Part shown: positions 1-10,840 of the stretch, piece by piece
How the letters are laid out: each line of letters opens with the position of its first letter
Numbering within the stretch: the stretch's first letter is position 1
Source of the DNA: Charina bottae
Lineage: Eukaryota; Chordata; Lepidosauria; Squamata; Charinaidae
Assembly (NCBI GenBank): GCA_023362775.1
Contig: JALMGJ010000001.1
Coordinates: forward strand, 63,436,001 to 63,500,000
Length of the DNA: 64,000 bases
Direction: 5' to 3'
Position numbers and translations under genes: made by a program
Notes under the pieces: model-generated
What the model was told of the DNA's origin: nothing
The model's database searches: none
Seen by the model: only the letters and a program-made list of their open reading frames with translations

Positions 1-2280
1 CATTGCTGACAATTCTAAGAATTGAAGTCCACCCATATGGAAGGTGTTCAGCTTGGAGAGACATGCCCAGATGCATATAGTACTTTACACTATCAATATG
101 TCCCTAATCAATTAAATAACAGGGAGGGAGGGATATACTAGAATTGCTTACAATGTCACCGAAGGAAAAGATCTCTTCTATAATAACTAATACAATAGAT
201 CTCTACCATAGGAAGAAAACAAAGGAATATAATTTGAGCTTCAGAAATATTTCATCCACCAACATTAAGAACTCACCCTCAGATCTTTCTAATCATGGCA
301 TGAAGATACCTCACCAACCATTTTAAGAGGCATCTCCTCACATTTCATCCCCACCCCTCTACAGAGGCAGCCAAAAGCCATCTTTAGTTGTCCTGAGGTT
401 AAAATGGTGCTTTCCCACTTTTCCTGATACAAACCTTGTCATATTAACAATCTACAATGTCTCAAAGATGGTGTTAGCAATGACACGGTCAGGTGCTGGG
501 ATCTGTCTGGCTCCTATAGGCCACTGAGGATGCTCCAGACATACTCCTACCCTTCCAGACACAGAACCCTGCTTTCTAGGAGCAATTTGGCTTGGCCTGC
601 AAGAGCAGCTAGACACGTTGCTTGCCCAAAGGTATCTGCTTGTCTAATGCAAGGGTTTGGAAAGCACAATTAGGCATTACACAGGATCCTTATTCCTATG
701 GGTACGTGTCTTCTGGAAAAGGAGCACATCTTTTAGTGGACTTGGTGGGAAAATTAGTACTGCTACACTGGTCAATTTAATCTCGGAAAGAGTGTTTATT
801 CTGCCATTTTGGGAACCTGCCCCATCTATAGGGAATATTGTTTCATAAATGCCACTTGTACTTTTGACTACAGTCTGCATTGTGCATTCAAATGTGAAAA
901 TCCTCCTCTCCTCTGCACCTATCACATCCAAATTACTTCATACAGGAAATTTAACATTTCCTTGATTGGGTATTTGTTGTTACTGTACAAGTTGACCACT
1001 CTTGTACATTGCAAAGCCAATATAAATTATTCTCAAGTAAACAGGATGAGTGCATATGCAATAGTGTAGATTGTAGTGTAGATTGGTGCTAGGCAGGTAA
1101 CATTGATTCTCATCTACATGTAACACTGATTCTCCTCTAGTATCAACCTTCACCAGTTTGTTTCTGAGAATTATTCAAAGCAGCAGGCTTCTTGCATATC
1201 TGGAAATTATTTTATCTCGGTGACCCTTTGCGTCCACCGAGTTCATCAGAGAGTTCTTGCTGCATGCCTCCTTCATTCAAGATGCAATACCTCTGGAGCA
1301 GAACACTGACTGCAGCTGCTCCGCCATCTGGAATGCCTCGCCTAAGGCTTCATCTCCCTTTGGAAAGCAAGCAAGGGAATCTCACTTTGGCCAACAGGCT
1401 TTTGGGCTGCTTGATTCCAGCTCAGTAATTTAAGGCAGAGTAATCTGCCCAAGGAGGGAAGGGTGATCCAAAAGCTGAAGCCTCCATTCATTTTTGTATC
1501 AATTCAAAAGTGTTATATACCACCTATATATGCGAAAGCCTATTTAAAATTATGTTTAAACCCTCTTTAAGAGGTTTCCCTTATTGTTTTCAATTATATT
1601 ATGTGCCTCTTTACAAAAGGGAGCTTTAACAGAGGAGAGCCCAGCCCTTGTAATGACAATAAAAAGAGCTGCTAACATCATAATGCACCTTGTCCTGACT
1701 CTCCTTGAAGTCCTCTGTGTTCTGTGGTTGGCTGGAGTTCTGCTAAGGCTACAAAGATCGCAGAGCCCTGGGAATAAACCAAGGCTGTCTCAGAGGGCAG
1801 GATTAACCAGGATATTGAGGTGACAATGCAAACTGCTTTTTCAAAAGACTCTTCATACTGTCTTGCACATTTGCCAGAAAGAGAGAATACAGTACCCTAC
1901 ATACATCAAAAAGAAGCCCATTGATATTGGGATCCAACGCCATACAACTGGTGTTTAATCTGGCCCAGAGAATACATAATGGTGAGGATTTAAGAAATCA
2001 TATTTGGACATTGAGTAATGAGAACAGGAGTTTGGTGGGCACAAAAAGCATTACACAAGAAACTGATTAGAGCCTTCTGGAAGTCTTTGTCAACAGAGGC
2101 AACTTATATACGTTCCTTTGCTTTGTTAATGAAGAGTTTAATACCCATCTAAATGAGCAAAGATTTCTTGTAAGCAGTGAACGGCTGTTCCCTTGGCCAA
2201 CAGACTGATCTTGTTTATGAACTGCTCACCACCTAAGATGATTTCAAAAAGCATAGTGCAGGAAAGAAGTGCTGAAAAGA
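1..2280. other. VASH2 intron 4, no recognisable feature
   Basis: This AT-rich sequence lies downstream of VASH2 exon 4 on the minus strand. I looked for the next VASH2 exon (the one after the catalytic-cysteine exon) and did not find it, so the intron probably runs off the left edge. Short open frames here show no family resemblance. Confidence 0.5.
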
Positions 2281-2400
2281 CTACAGGTAGTCCTTGGTTA
2301 GCGACCACAACTGGGACCGGCAACTCAGTCATTAAGCGAAGTGGTCACTAAGTGAAACCACAACTGTGCTTATGATCTTAATTCAGGGTTAGGATCTTAA
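2281..2400. repeat. Fragment of a squamate interspersed repeat
   Basis: The words 'ctacaggtagtccttggtta' and 'gcgaccacaa', followed by 'gtggtcactaagtgaaacca', match a very common squamate repeat whose text alternates gcgaccacaa-like and taagtga-like words. Only one end is present. I do not assign a family name with certainty. Confidence 0.45.
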
Positions 2401-3381
2401 TTCAGGGTCAGCATGTATGAATAACCAAATGTTTTGCCTGGTTGGTATAATTTTTCATTTACATTTTACTGTTAATTTATCTAGCTTGGGCTTCCATGTC
2501 TTCTTTTTTCTCTACCTCTACCACTTTGAATACTACTATTACCAGCCTTAAAATATGAGTAACAATAGATAACAAAACAATAGGTAACAAAATACAGGTA
2601 TTCAAAGTGGTAGGAGCCACAAGGTGAAATAAGACAAATGTTTCTGCCAGTGGAAAATCAGAAGTGAAGTAAAGCAAGAGAGACCACCAATAGGGGAATG
2701 GAGTACCTGGAAGCATGGTAGAACTGCAGCACTTCAAAAGACAATAGTAGATTTGCTGTTGTTTCACATAAACCATAGCAGATTTAGTAATATGTTGACT
2801 CCACTCACTGATTCTGCCAAAATTGTGAGAATGGGTCTGAAGCTGATTCCAAACTGCCACAAAGATCCCATGTGGAAGTGCCCAAATTTGGAATCATGTT
2901 TGTATGTGCAAAACCTTCCCTTGTATTCTCTACTTGGGAAGACTGAATTTTCTCCTATCATAAATCGTTTTAAGTGTCCTTTCAGCTTTGTTTCTTCAGC
3001 TTTGTTCAGAAAATGTATCTACACCTGATTTCTCTAACTTTCAATTTGAGCAGATGACTTTTCTGCAATGTAATGACATTCGCTGAATTGTTCTATTTAT
3101 CTTCAAGAATACCTTTTTCCCTTTTCCTCTCTTTTTCTTTTATTTATGCATTATACACAGCACTTGAGTCCAATATTATTTGTTTTGATCAGGTATCCTG
3201 CAATGAATCTCAAATGTCCTACAACTCACGTCTGTACTTTCTTCCCGCACTACCCCTTAAGCTTAATAAAGGAGGGAAGAGTGACTCACCTTGTGTTGGT
3301 GTTGACACAGCAGCCAAGGAAGTTAGCAATTCAATAATTTTAAAAGAAGGTTGAACAAAGAACCTAAAATCAAAAGGATAC
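2401..3381. other. VASH2 intron 4, next to exon 4
   Basis: No exon, mobile element or RNA gene was recognised. The open frames here are short and without family features, except the one at 3219-3509 minus, which contains exon 4 and reads on into both flanking introns. Confidence 0.45.
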
Positions 3382-3456
3382 ATCCCTAGGATAACTGCTT
3401 CAAGGCATTTGATTGGTAAAGACTCCCTGGTCATTTCTCTTGCTGATTCCATTAGC
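3382..3456 (-). CDS. VASH2: VASH2 coding exon 4 (catalytic cysteine exon)
   Basis: On the minus strand a pyrimidine-rich acceptor (cactttcttag) precedes a 75-nt exon whose frame continues from exon 3 by completing a split glycine codon. It reads LMESAREMTRESLPIKCLEA and then VILG, the vasohibin segment that holds the catalytic cysteine of the transglutaminase-like tubulin carboxypeptidase. Counting from the exon 1 methionine, the cysteine is residue 158, the number I recall for human VASH2. The 3' boundary is less certain: the first usable donor is GTATCC, after the first two bases of an Ile codon. The enzyme, in complex with SVBP, removes the C-terminal tyrosine of alpha-tubulin. The histidine and serine of the active site would lie in exons beyond the left edge. 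VASH1 is the alternative, but the exon 1 sequence favours VASH2. Confidence 0.9.
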
Positions 3457-4494
3457 CTAAGAAAGTGATGATAAAGGAAGAGAAAACAAGATAAATTGTT
3501 TGGAAACAAAACATATGGTTCAGACCAAGAATTGTGTGTCTGAAAACTGTTTTCATATTATGTAGCCTTGTTTACATATAGAAGTTGAATACCCCCATTT
3601 ATTGAGGAAGAAAACTCCCCTTTCCTATGTTCTCCCCTTGTTCCAGGCATGTTCACTGGAATGAACAGGACAGCTTCCAAGGGCAGCAGGGCCAATTTAC
3701 CACATTTTACAGGAAATAGAGTGATATATTTTATCACTGGAAATTTTATGCAATCTTCAATCCAGAGTCTAAAATCACTTAAACTACAATTCTGAGGCCC
3801 AGCACAGAGGAGTCTTTTAGTGGATGTGGAGTCTGTTCACACCATTTCCTCCCCCTATTCTTTACTGTACTATTTCCCATAATCCTAGAATGTTTCCAGA
3901 TGAAGCCTTTATTATGTGGTTGCCAAATTGGTTGACAGCATGGCTGAGCACAGTGCATCATGCCCGGTTCCAGCTTCCTCGTGCTGAAATGGTACGGTTT
4001 TATGCAAAGGCATCAGCTCTTAGCTTTTTTCTTGATCACCAGATTTTGTGCAGATAGGAAACTTCTGCTTACAAAATATATATAAATAAACCTCACTACA
4101 GCAGCAGCAGCAGCTGGTGCATTGGAATATGCCCACCAGTTCTGTTAACTGCTTGGCAGGGAATTCAGATTACTACCTAAAGTTCCAGTAATACCCACTG
4201 TCTTCTACAATCTTTGCAACTCTATTTTTTTCTTACCAATTGTTTTCTCTTTTTTTCACCAGAAAAATATTCACTCCACCTGCCCAGCAACAGGAGCCAT
4301 TTGTCTGGGAATACCTTCATTCAAGTAACTGAGATTATGATGGTGACTAAATTAGTTTGCCTGTTGCAGCTACTTAATCTTGTTGATGTCCTTCCATTAG
4401 AAAAGCTTTCATTGCCCACTCCCGTCTTTTTAAAGAAGTACATGAAAACTCCTACAGATAAATATGGAGTATACTTTTCTAAATTGAAAGGGAA
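3457..4494. other. VASH2 intron 3, no recognisable feature
   Basis: Unique-looking intronic sequence. It contains only a short CAG run (about 4100-4115). No mobile element boundary was recognised. Confidence 0.4.
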
Positions 4495-4750
4495 ATGGTA
4501 ACAATGAAAATGGTGCACACGAAAACCTGGAAACCACCGCAGCGCTTCTGGGTTTTCGCCCGCCACCACTGCGGCGCTTTCGGGTTTTCATTGGCGGCGG
4601 CGGCGGTGTCCTGGTGTGCTGCACAAAAACCCGGAAGTGCTGGTGGCCCGGCGGCAGCGCACCATCAGCGCTTCCAGGTTTTTGCGTGGCACACCTGAGC
4701 CCCGCAGGCAACATAGTACTGTGTCGCGACACACAGTTTGGAAAGCTATG
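4495..4750. mobile_element. Truncated non-autonomous hAT element (ctttccaaact family)
   Basis: The right end is recognisable: gtgtcgcgacacacagtttggaaagctatg closely matches the right terminus of the complete copies at 11602-13141, 48776-49061 and 57512-57739. The GC-rich interior has repeated 'aaaacccggaag' and 'cgcttcyggttttcg' words. No matching left terminus or 8-bp duplication was found, so this copy is truncated or heavily decayed on the left. The left coordinate is approximate. Confidence 0.7.
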
Positions 4751-4769
4751 ATGTACAGTGATAGAAGGT

Positions 4770-4945
4770 CTGATATATATATCTGTGTGTGTGCATGTGC
4801 ACATACCTCCACATACAGTCATATACATATGTGTATATATGTATATGTGTATAGACATACCTGTATCTATAGCTCTGTGTGTATATGTATACATGTATCT
4901 GTATCTACATCTCTATATATCCATCTCTGTATGTATCTATACCCC
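4770..4945. repeat. Degenerate TATATG/GTATCT microsatellite
   Basis: Alternating purine-pyrimidine sequence rich in tatatat, gtgtgtgcatgtgc and tgtatctat units. The apparent open frames across it come from the simple repeat. Confidence 0.8.
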
Positions 4946-5189
4946 CCACACGCACCCTCAAGCAAAGGAACAGTTTCATTTATTGATAATAGTTATACCA
5001 CTGTATTCTTGAAATGACTCCTGGTGGGTTACATAAATCATAAAACATAAACAAAATAAAACTAAATTAAATAGCTACCCACTGGCATCCCATTACACTG
5101 TGGTGACAACCGCGATCCCACATCAAATGTTCAATAGTGTTTTCACAGCCTTCCTGAGTTGTATCAGATGAGTATCAAGTGAATCTCTG

Positions 5190-5470
5190 GAGGTGTCAGC
5201 CTTACTAGGAGACCAGACAGGAAATACGACCAGATGAACTAATTCTACTTTATCGTAAAGCTACATTAACAGAATCTTGCAAGTCTGAAAGTACAATTCT
5301 CTCCCCCACACACACACCTCCTTTACAGCCCGAGAAATTAGGGAGGGTCCCTTCTGAGCCTCTTGCTCCGCCCACTATCCAGCTGAGGGCTATGTTGTCT
5401 CTTATAGGCCGTGTCTCTGGGCCCAGTCTCCCAAGGTCTTTCCCACATACCATTACAGGAGGAGGGAGAT
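5190..5470 (-). repeat. Interspersed repeat with AATAAA-like region, copy 1
   Basis: Reverse-complemented, this segment aligns with 42925-43202 on the plus strand. Shared landmarks in order are ctgtaatggtatgtgggaa, ccttgggaga, cagaagggaccctccct, ctttcag.cttgcaagatt, ttaatgta.c and ataaag. The position of ataaag near one end suggests an LTR or retroposon 3' end, but I could not define termini or a target duplication. Confidence 0.55.
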
Positions 5471-5559
5471 TCCAAAGGGAAGGGGCTGCCACTAAGAAAC
5501 ATGTTTTCCAGGCCCTCCCCCTAGCAACCTCAGAGAAAGGGACATTTAACAATCCTTCT

Positions 5560-5720
5560 TAGGAGGAATATACCAGATGAGCCAGTTTTCCTTGAAGGAG
5601 ATTGTCCTGATGATATCTGGGAATTAAGCCGTGTAGGGCTTCATAAGCTAAAACCAGCACTTGAAATTGTACCTGGAAACCTACCGGAAATCAGTGCATA
5701 AACTCGAGTAAAGTCTTATT
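5560..5720 (-). repeat. L2-like LINE fragment
   Basis: The text 'gtgtagggcttcataagcta', followed by 'aaccagcacttgaaattg', resembles the L2 sequence at about 59322-59380 (gtagggctttaaaggtaata, then accaacaccttgaattg). It is therefore an old relic of the same LINE class. Confidence 0.45.
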
Positions 5721-6261
5721 CCACTCCCTGATATAAGTACATATATTTCTCCTATTGCTCTACCTCTATTATAACCTACTTGGGGGCAGAGACAGGCCAT
5801 CTTATCCTATACCATGAAAAACATAGGGCTTCATTAAGAGAAACCTACCTTTGCCAACACATCTTACAGGCTGCAAGCATTGGGACCCGGAACCCTTTGA
5901 ATTATTTATCCGGGCATGGAAGTAGCATGAGTTCTCTTGGGCACATTTTAGGACACATTCAGAACATATGTTCACATTCAAATGTGACCTAAGCAAATTT
6001 CTATCCTTCCCTAATTACAATAATCTGCACCACAATTGTTAAAGTTACGCATTATTTAGTTTTACATTTATCATTTGTGGCATAAATAAAGGACAAACCC
6101 TTCTTCCTAAGTCTTGAAAGACGGAAAAGAAACTAGCTACCTCTGTTCTATGTTGTCAGAGGGGAGTTGCTGGCTCTTCCATAAGAAAATTGCAAGGCCA
6201 AAATAATTTCATTACGTATGATTTATTTTTAAAGGGGGGAGGGCACTTTAACTACTGTACG

Positions 6262-6308
<47 letters not shown>

Positions 6309-6309
6309 T
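6262..6309. repeat. (ATA)n microsatellite, about 16 units
   Basis: Uninterrupted ATA/TAA trinucleotide run. Confidence 0.98.
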
Positions 6310-6550
6310 GCTTTCCAAGCAAGGAACTAAACACATCAGCACAAACTAGATGGTTTGTACCAGGGCCACTTTCAGCCTCAACAGAAAAGCAGCTTGTAAA
6401 CTTTAATATGCATCTCAGCACAGACGGGTAAGCAAAGCATTCAGTAACAATGGGTACATTTTTCAGTTAAGACAACTGTGAAGTTCTGTGCAAATATTGT
6501 TTGTACAAATAATCTTTGTTTTCTTCTTTCCCTTTGTTTTCAGAGCAGTC

Positions 6551-6614
<64 letters not shown>
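6551..6614. repeat. (ATCT)16 microsatellite
   Basis: Perfect ATCT tetranucleotide run. It ends 16 bp before the MITE/retroposon nest that starts with the duplication at 6630. Confidence 0.98.
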
Positions 6615-7107
6615 CATAACAGACAAAGGTCCTAGTCCAGTGTTTCTCTTTTTTTTATAGTAAATTTTATTAGGTTTCAAGAGAAGAATAAAAACTACAA
6701 AGAAACAAAAAACTACGAAGAAAGAAAAAAACTAAAAAAATGCGGAAATACAAAAGAATTTTTTTTCAAATTTACAAAAAGATGTGGCTTCCGACTTTTA
6801 ACAGCAAGGATATACAAAAATTTCCATAATCAATTTCTTACTCTGTATTAAACCAAAACACCACATTATTTCTATAAGTATTACACTTTAACACATAATA
6901 AAAATCACTAAGTACAGTTACTCCTCCCCCTTATATTAAAATAAAAGGGGAAAAGTTCATATAAACCTCCTAAACATCTTTCTCCTCTCCAAAAGATAAA
7001 ACATATTTAAATATTCCCTTCCTACCACTATTTTATACATTTCTGTCTACTATAATAAGAATCAAATTAAAAAGCACATAAGTTGTCTGCTATTATACTT
7101 AATAGTA

Positions 7108-7378
7108 CAACAATTTTAATAATCCCAATCTTAACCCAAAAAACAAAGACAATTCAAAACAGTAATTCCATATCTTTAAAAGGGAATAACATCAATCAAC
7201 TCCTTAAAGCAAACCAGATAAACATTATTTAACCCTAATACAACAGTTTTAATAATTTTCATCTTAATAAACCCAAAAAACAAAGCCAATTCAAAACAGT
7301 AAATCCAAATCTTTAAAGGCAAATAGCATCAATAAAATCCTTAAAGCAAACCAGATGAACATTCTTCAACCCTTATCC
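7108..7378. repeat. Tandem duplication of about 133 bp inside retroposon copy A
   Basis: Two consecutive units, 7108-7240 and 7241-7378, share caacarttttaataat, cccaaaaaacaaag, caattcaaaacagtaa and ccttaaagcaaaccagat with scattered differences. The duplication lies in the 3' untranslated part of the element. Confidence 0.85.
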
Positions 7379-7798
7379 CACTTCAAAATAAACCAAAGCA
7401 GTTACATATCCCCACAACGTGCACAGAGCTTTCCTCTTGAAAGAATCAAACAGCCCAACTGCCCCCCTCAAAGATTCCAGGTTCTTTTCATGGCATTCCA
7501 CCAGGAGATCGATTTTACTTATGGCTTGCAGATCACTCTCTCCCTTAGATTTCTCCAACTCCATTATCCAATCTTCATCCAGCATCTCGATAAAAATCCC
7601 AATCTCAGTCTTAAAAAAAACCTTTCTATCACTCTTAAACTCAATTTCATCCACCACATTCCCAACCTGATGGCACATTTTAGATCTCATATTTTCCACA
7701 ATGTCCTGGATATCTTGCATAAAAGCTTGATAGAAGTCAGAAGAAATCTGCTTAAAATCCTGGTGAAAATCAGAAAGAATCTGTTTGAAATCCTCCAT
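7373..7798 (-). CDS. Small ORF of L1-like retroposon (copy A), 141 aa
   Basis: The protein begins MEDFKQILSDFHQDFKQISS and is followed by an acidic, helix-prone stretch with repeated DFKQ/DF.Q spacing, suggesting a short coiled coil. Copy B (26560-26919) encodes a related protein in the same place: MEDFK start, QDIQDI.EN, KMCHQ/KMYHL, DRDVF/DRKVF, EIEVFVEM/EIGIFIEM. Conservation of frame and start between diverged copies argues that it is a real transposon gene. No enzymatic motif is visible and I do not know a function. It is not the trimeric L1 ORF1 protein seen at 50409-51421, although both have helical N-terminal parts. Confidence 0.6.
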   Translation of the reverse strand: MEDFKQILSDFHQDFKQISSDFYQAFMQDIQDIVENMRSKMCHQVGNVVDEIEFKSDRKVFFKTEIGIFIEMLDEDWIMELEKSKGESDLQAISKIDLLVECHEKNLESLRGAVGLFDSFKRKALCTLWGYVTALVYFEVG

Positions 7799-8859
7799 GT
7801 CTCACTCAGTAGATTATGGCGCCCCCTAGGAGCTTAACCAGTGAACGTCAAAGATATGGAAGAGTTCCAAAATGTGTTTACATAAAGTGAGAGTGAGATA
7901 GCAGACAGTTCTCAAGGGAAAGTGAAAAGAGAAACCTGAAGGTTCAAATCAGCCGATTCAACGTGTAGGAAAATGCTAATATCTTCAAATTTAATACAAA
8001 AATAATAACAGGAAGACAATTGTTTACTCTCAATCTTTGGAATTTCCTTTGGAAGGAAAACGAAATCCAAAACTTAAAAGAATTTTTAAAAAAAAGTAAT
8101 CCCAAAAATAATGCTCAGCACCAAGAGAACCAGCTTCTCCTTGCTGTAAAAAGCCTCTCTTGGGGTACATATACTTAAAAAAAAATACAAATTGGTGATT
8201 TAGAAATGGGGTTGCCGGTCTTAGTGTCCCTTTAAGGCTACAGCGCGGCTTGGAAATGGTGATGTCCCAGCCTCCCGGCTGCTCTTACCAGTCGAACGCA
8301 AAACGCTGTTTGCGATTTTCTGCCTGCAAGCTACTGTCCGGAGGACAGATGGGATGATTCCAGGTATTCTCCTTGATCCGGAGAACGTTTCTGGGCTTCA
8401 GGAAAACCTGCCTGAGCCTGAAAAAAGTTACCGCGTTGTCAGCTCTGCCCGCTGAACCAGCGGGCACAGCCATTCAGTCCGTCATTCCCACCGGAAGCCT
8501 CCTAGTCCAGTGTTTCTCAACCTTGGCAACGTTAAGATGTGTGGACTTCAACTCCCAGAATTCCCCAGCCAGCCATGCTGACCAGTTTGAAATACACTGT
8601 CCTAGTCCAATCTCCACAACTCCAAGTGAGACAAATAGTCCTATCCAAAATCTTGGGAAGCTACCACCACAGCCAACGAGGCAGGCCAATAGTAGGACTC
8701 CGTATAAAGTGGTTTTCTATGTTTCTAGTGCAGACTGCCTCTGCCTGGGTTCTTCTGTGTTTGATAAACACGATGGCTGGGTATTATAGGAGTTGAAGTC
8801 TGAACATCTAGAAGGTTGAGAAAGGCGGTCTCAGCTCATGAACTAAACTTTTCCTCTAG

Positions 8860-9185
8860 AACAGAAGTAGGAAAACTTTTTTCAGCCAGGGCCGCAGTTC
8901 CCCCTTCTGTCCTGCCAGAGCCACAGGGGCATGCCCAGTGTCAGTGTTACATCACCAGAATGAGAGGAAGTGACATTTTCAGACTCATTTCCCCCATTTT
9001 GGGGACTTTGGAGGTGTTTCAAGGAGTCTCAAGGCTTAAGGCATCCATTTCATTCTTAACCCTCCCACCATCACCACTCCAAATTAAAAAAGGGATCTAA
9101 AATTTGGGATCTGCCCCCTTTTGGGTCACATGCCCCCTTTTGGGTCACATGTGGCCCTGTGGCCACAGGTTACCTACACCTATAC
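8860..9185. repeat. Decayed hAT-like repeat ('caggtgtaggcaac' type)
   Basis: The left end 'cagaagtaggaaaactttttt' and the right end 'ggttacctacacctat' are imperfect inverted repeats. The middle has the typical 'ccccttttgggtcacatgtggc' text, here with an internal tandem duplication. The 8-bp duplication is unclear (ctctagaa against actagatg). A partly similar piece lies at 17446-17550. Confidence 0.45.
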
Positions 9186-9337
9186 TAGATGACAGATTCT
9201 TGTTTGGTTCTTGTGGTGCAGTAGAAGGAAGATAGCGGACAATAGATGCAGCAAAAGGAATATAAATGATGTCTTTGTGGTTAGATGGCGACACATTATT
9301 GGAGACTGAGAACAGAGAAGGGTTGGGTGTATAATTT

Positions 9338-10040
9338 TGTTAGAGTTCTTGTGTTGCCTTGGCAAATTATTCCTGTACAAAGCAAAAGCATTCTCATGGT
9401 GACGTGAATGCCAGGTGGCTGGATAACAGAGAAGCCTTGGCTTCATTAGATATGGAGCGAGAAGGTACCATTGTTATGGCTAGCAATGGATCTTCCCATG
9501 AAAGCGAAGCCTCCTGATATCCTTCTGTGGGAAGCCTTGCTCAAGCCCCCCTGAGCAAGGAAGGGGGGAACTCAGTGCGTAGATGCAGCACTGCCAACCA
9601 AGGCCTAATGCTTTGAGGCCTAGTGTGTGTAACAGCTAACTTCCAGCCAATCAGAAAGCTGGAAGAACTGAATATACAACCATGCAAAATGGTGTTCTAT
9701 GTCTTCTTGATTTCTAGTGTCTTCTAGCCATGTAGTTCTTCACGTGTTCACTTCCTGTCGACTGGGCAGAGTGAGCTATGCCTGGCTTTGGGTATAGGCC
9801 ATGGCAGGAACTCTGGCCCTGGGATCAATACACGGAACTCTGCTTATAAGTTTGTTTTGTTTTTCCTTTTACAATGATGTATCTTGTATATTCATCTTTT
9901 TCTTTGTTGCGATAATGTACTGTATCTGCATTATTGCCCTATGCTAAACAGTAAACACTGTTAGCCCTAACAAGCTGCATTCTTGTCTGTTTATTCTCAA
10001 GCCTCGGTTTTTCCCCTTTAAGCCAGCATATATCCCATCA
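9338..10040 (+). mobile_element. Solo LTR of copia family B
   Basis: This 703-bp LTR starts tgttagagtt and ends agcatatatcccatca, with a 5-bp duplication AATTT at 9333-9337 and 10041-10045. From 9388 onward (attctcatggtgacgtgaa) it aligns with the paired LTRs of the element at 43484-48727, including the regions around gcgagaaggtaccat and gtgagctatgcctggctttg. It is older than those LTRs. It lies in VASH2 intron 3. Confidence 0.9.
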
Positions 10041-10230
10041 AATTTGAGAGATGATGAATATCCAAGAAGAGTCTCTGATACATGCTGTCAACAAGCACTG
10101 CACTATTTTATCTGTTGGGGCCATTTATTGGGTTTGCAAGCCCCTGTGTAAAAATCACTAGCCCAGGGGTCGGCAAACTTTTTTTGCCGGGAGCCATTTT
10201 GACATGCTCGTGCACATTTTGAAGTGCTCG

Positions 10231-10385
10231 AGAGCCAGGGGGCGGGGTTTGCGGGCGGGGGCCAATCGCGTGGAAGGGGGCGGGGTTTGCGGGCAGGAGC
10301 CAATCACGTGGAAGGGGGCGGGTTTTGCGGGCGGGAGCCAATCGCGTGGAAGGGGGCGGGGTTTGCGGGTGGGGGCCAATCGCGC
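10231..10385. repeat. 38-bp minisatellite with GC box and CCAAT box
   Basis: Four units of about 38 bp, each containing gggggcggg(g) and gccaatc(g/a)cg. CCAAT occurs at about 10262, 10300, 10338 and 10376. A fifth unit sits at about 11485-11525 in the same element. Related units occur at 35508-35565 and, more diverged, at about 62550-62650. The GC box is an Sp1/KLF-type motif and CCAAT an NF-Y-type motif. That any of them works as a promoter is inference. Confidence 0.85.
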
Positions 10386-10457
10386 ACACTTAGGGCCTGC
10401 TGCCGCCATGCCCGCTGCAGTGCCCGCCGCCGCCATGCCCGCTGCCACGACTGCGCA

Positions 10458-10840
10458 GGCGGAGCTGCCTGCCTGGCACTTGGGCGCTCCGGCTGGGGTG
10501 CAACAGGACAGGAGCATCGCCGGCGGCCCGCGAGGACCAGCCAGGGAAAGCACGCGGGCGGAGCTGCCTGCCTGGCACTCGGGCGCTCCGGCTGGGGTGC
10601 AGCGGGACGGGAGCTCCGCCCGCGCGCCTTCCCTGGCCGGTCCTCGCGGGCCGCTGGCGATGCTCCCGTCCCGCTGCACCCCAGCCGGAGCACCCGAGTG
10701 CCAGGCAGGCAGCTCCGCCCGCGTGCCTTCCCTGGCTGGTCCTCGCGGGCCGCCGGCGATGCTCCCGTCCCGTTGCACCCCAGCCGGAGTGCCCGAGTGC
10801 CAGACAGGCAGCTCCGCCCGCGCGCCTTCCCTGGCCGGTC
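10458..10840. repeat. Large inverted repeat of about 100-bp units in outer hAT
   Basis: The unit ggagctgcctgcctggcact...gggcgctccggctggggtgca occurs twice on the plus strand (about 10459 and 10558). It then occurs twice reverse-complemented (about 10670-10717 and 10768-10817), each copy joined by gcgccttccctggccggtcc or its complement. The array is therefore a near-palindrome centred near 10620. Confidence 0.85.

Larger units (their letters stand above)
6649..8500 (-). mobile_element. Non-autonomous L1-like retroposon with its own ORF (copy A)
   Basis: A 1,852-bp insertion flanked by an 18-bp duplication, CCTAGTCCAGTGTTTCTC, at 6631-6648 and 8501-8518. On the minus strand it starts with aggcttccggtgggaatgac, has a GC-rich leader, a small ORF (7373-7798), an AT-rich 3' region and ends in AATAAAATTTACTATA plus an A tract. 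Leader, ORF and 3' end align with copy B at 25786-27650. The leader start also resembles that of the L1 at 49316 (gacttccgg, ctccgcag). Neither an ORF1-like RNA-binding protein nor a reverse transcriptase is encoded. I infer mobilisation in trans by L1, as with mammalian HAL1. Confidence 0.85.
6638..8599. mobile_element. Short hAT-like MITE split by a retroposon
   Basis: The MITE begins cagtgtttctcaacc (compare 18877) and ends at 8599 with a diverged right terminus (aatacactg). It is flanked by the 8-bp duplication TCCTAGTC at 6630-6637 and 8600-8607. Without the insert it is only about 92 bp. A retroposon (6649-8500) landed 11 bp inside it and duplicated 18 bp that span the MITE boundary. 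Confidence 0.8.

Noticed and set aside
1..3381. VASH2 exon 5
   Set aside because: I searched the minus strand for the segment after the catalytic-cysteine exon and found nothing with acceptor, phase and similarity. It probably lies left of the window.
4430..5017. Tyr/Ile/His-rich frames near 4750-4950
   Set aside because: They are translations of the TATATG/GTGTGC simple repeat and the neighbouring hAT fragment.
7355..7837. 160-codon plus-strand frame
   Set aside because: It is the antisense shadow of the retroposon ORF at 7373-7798, which has a homologue in copy B.
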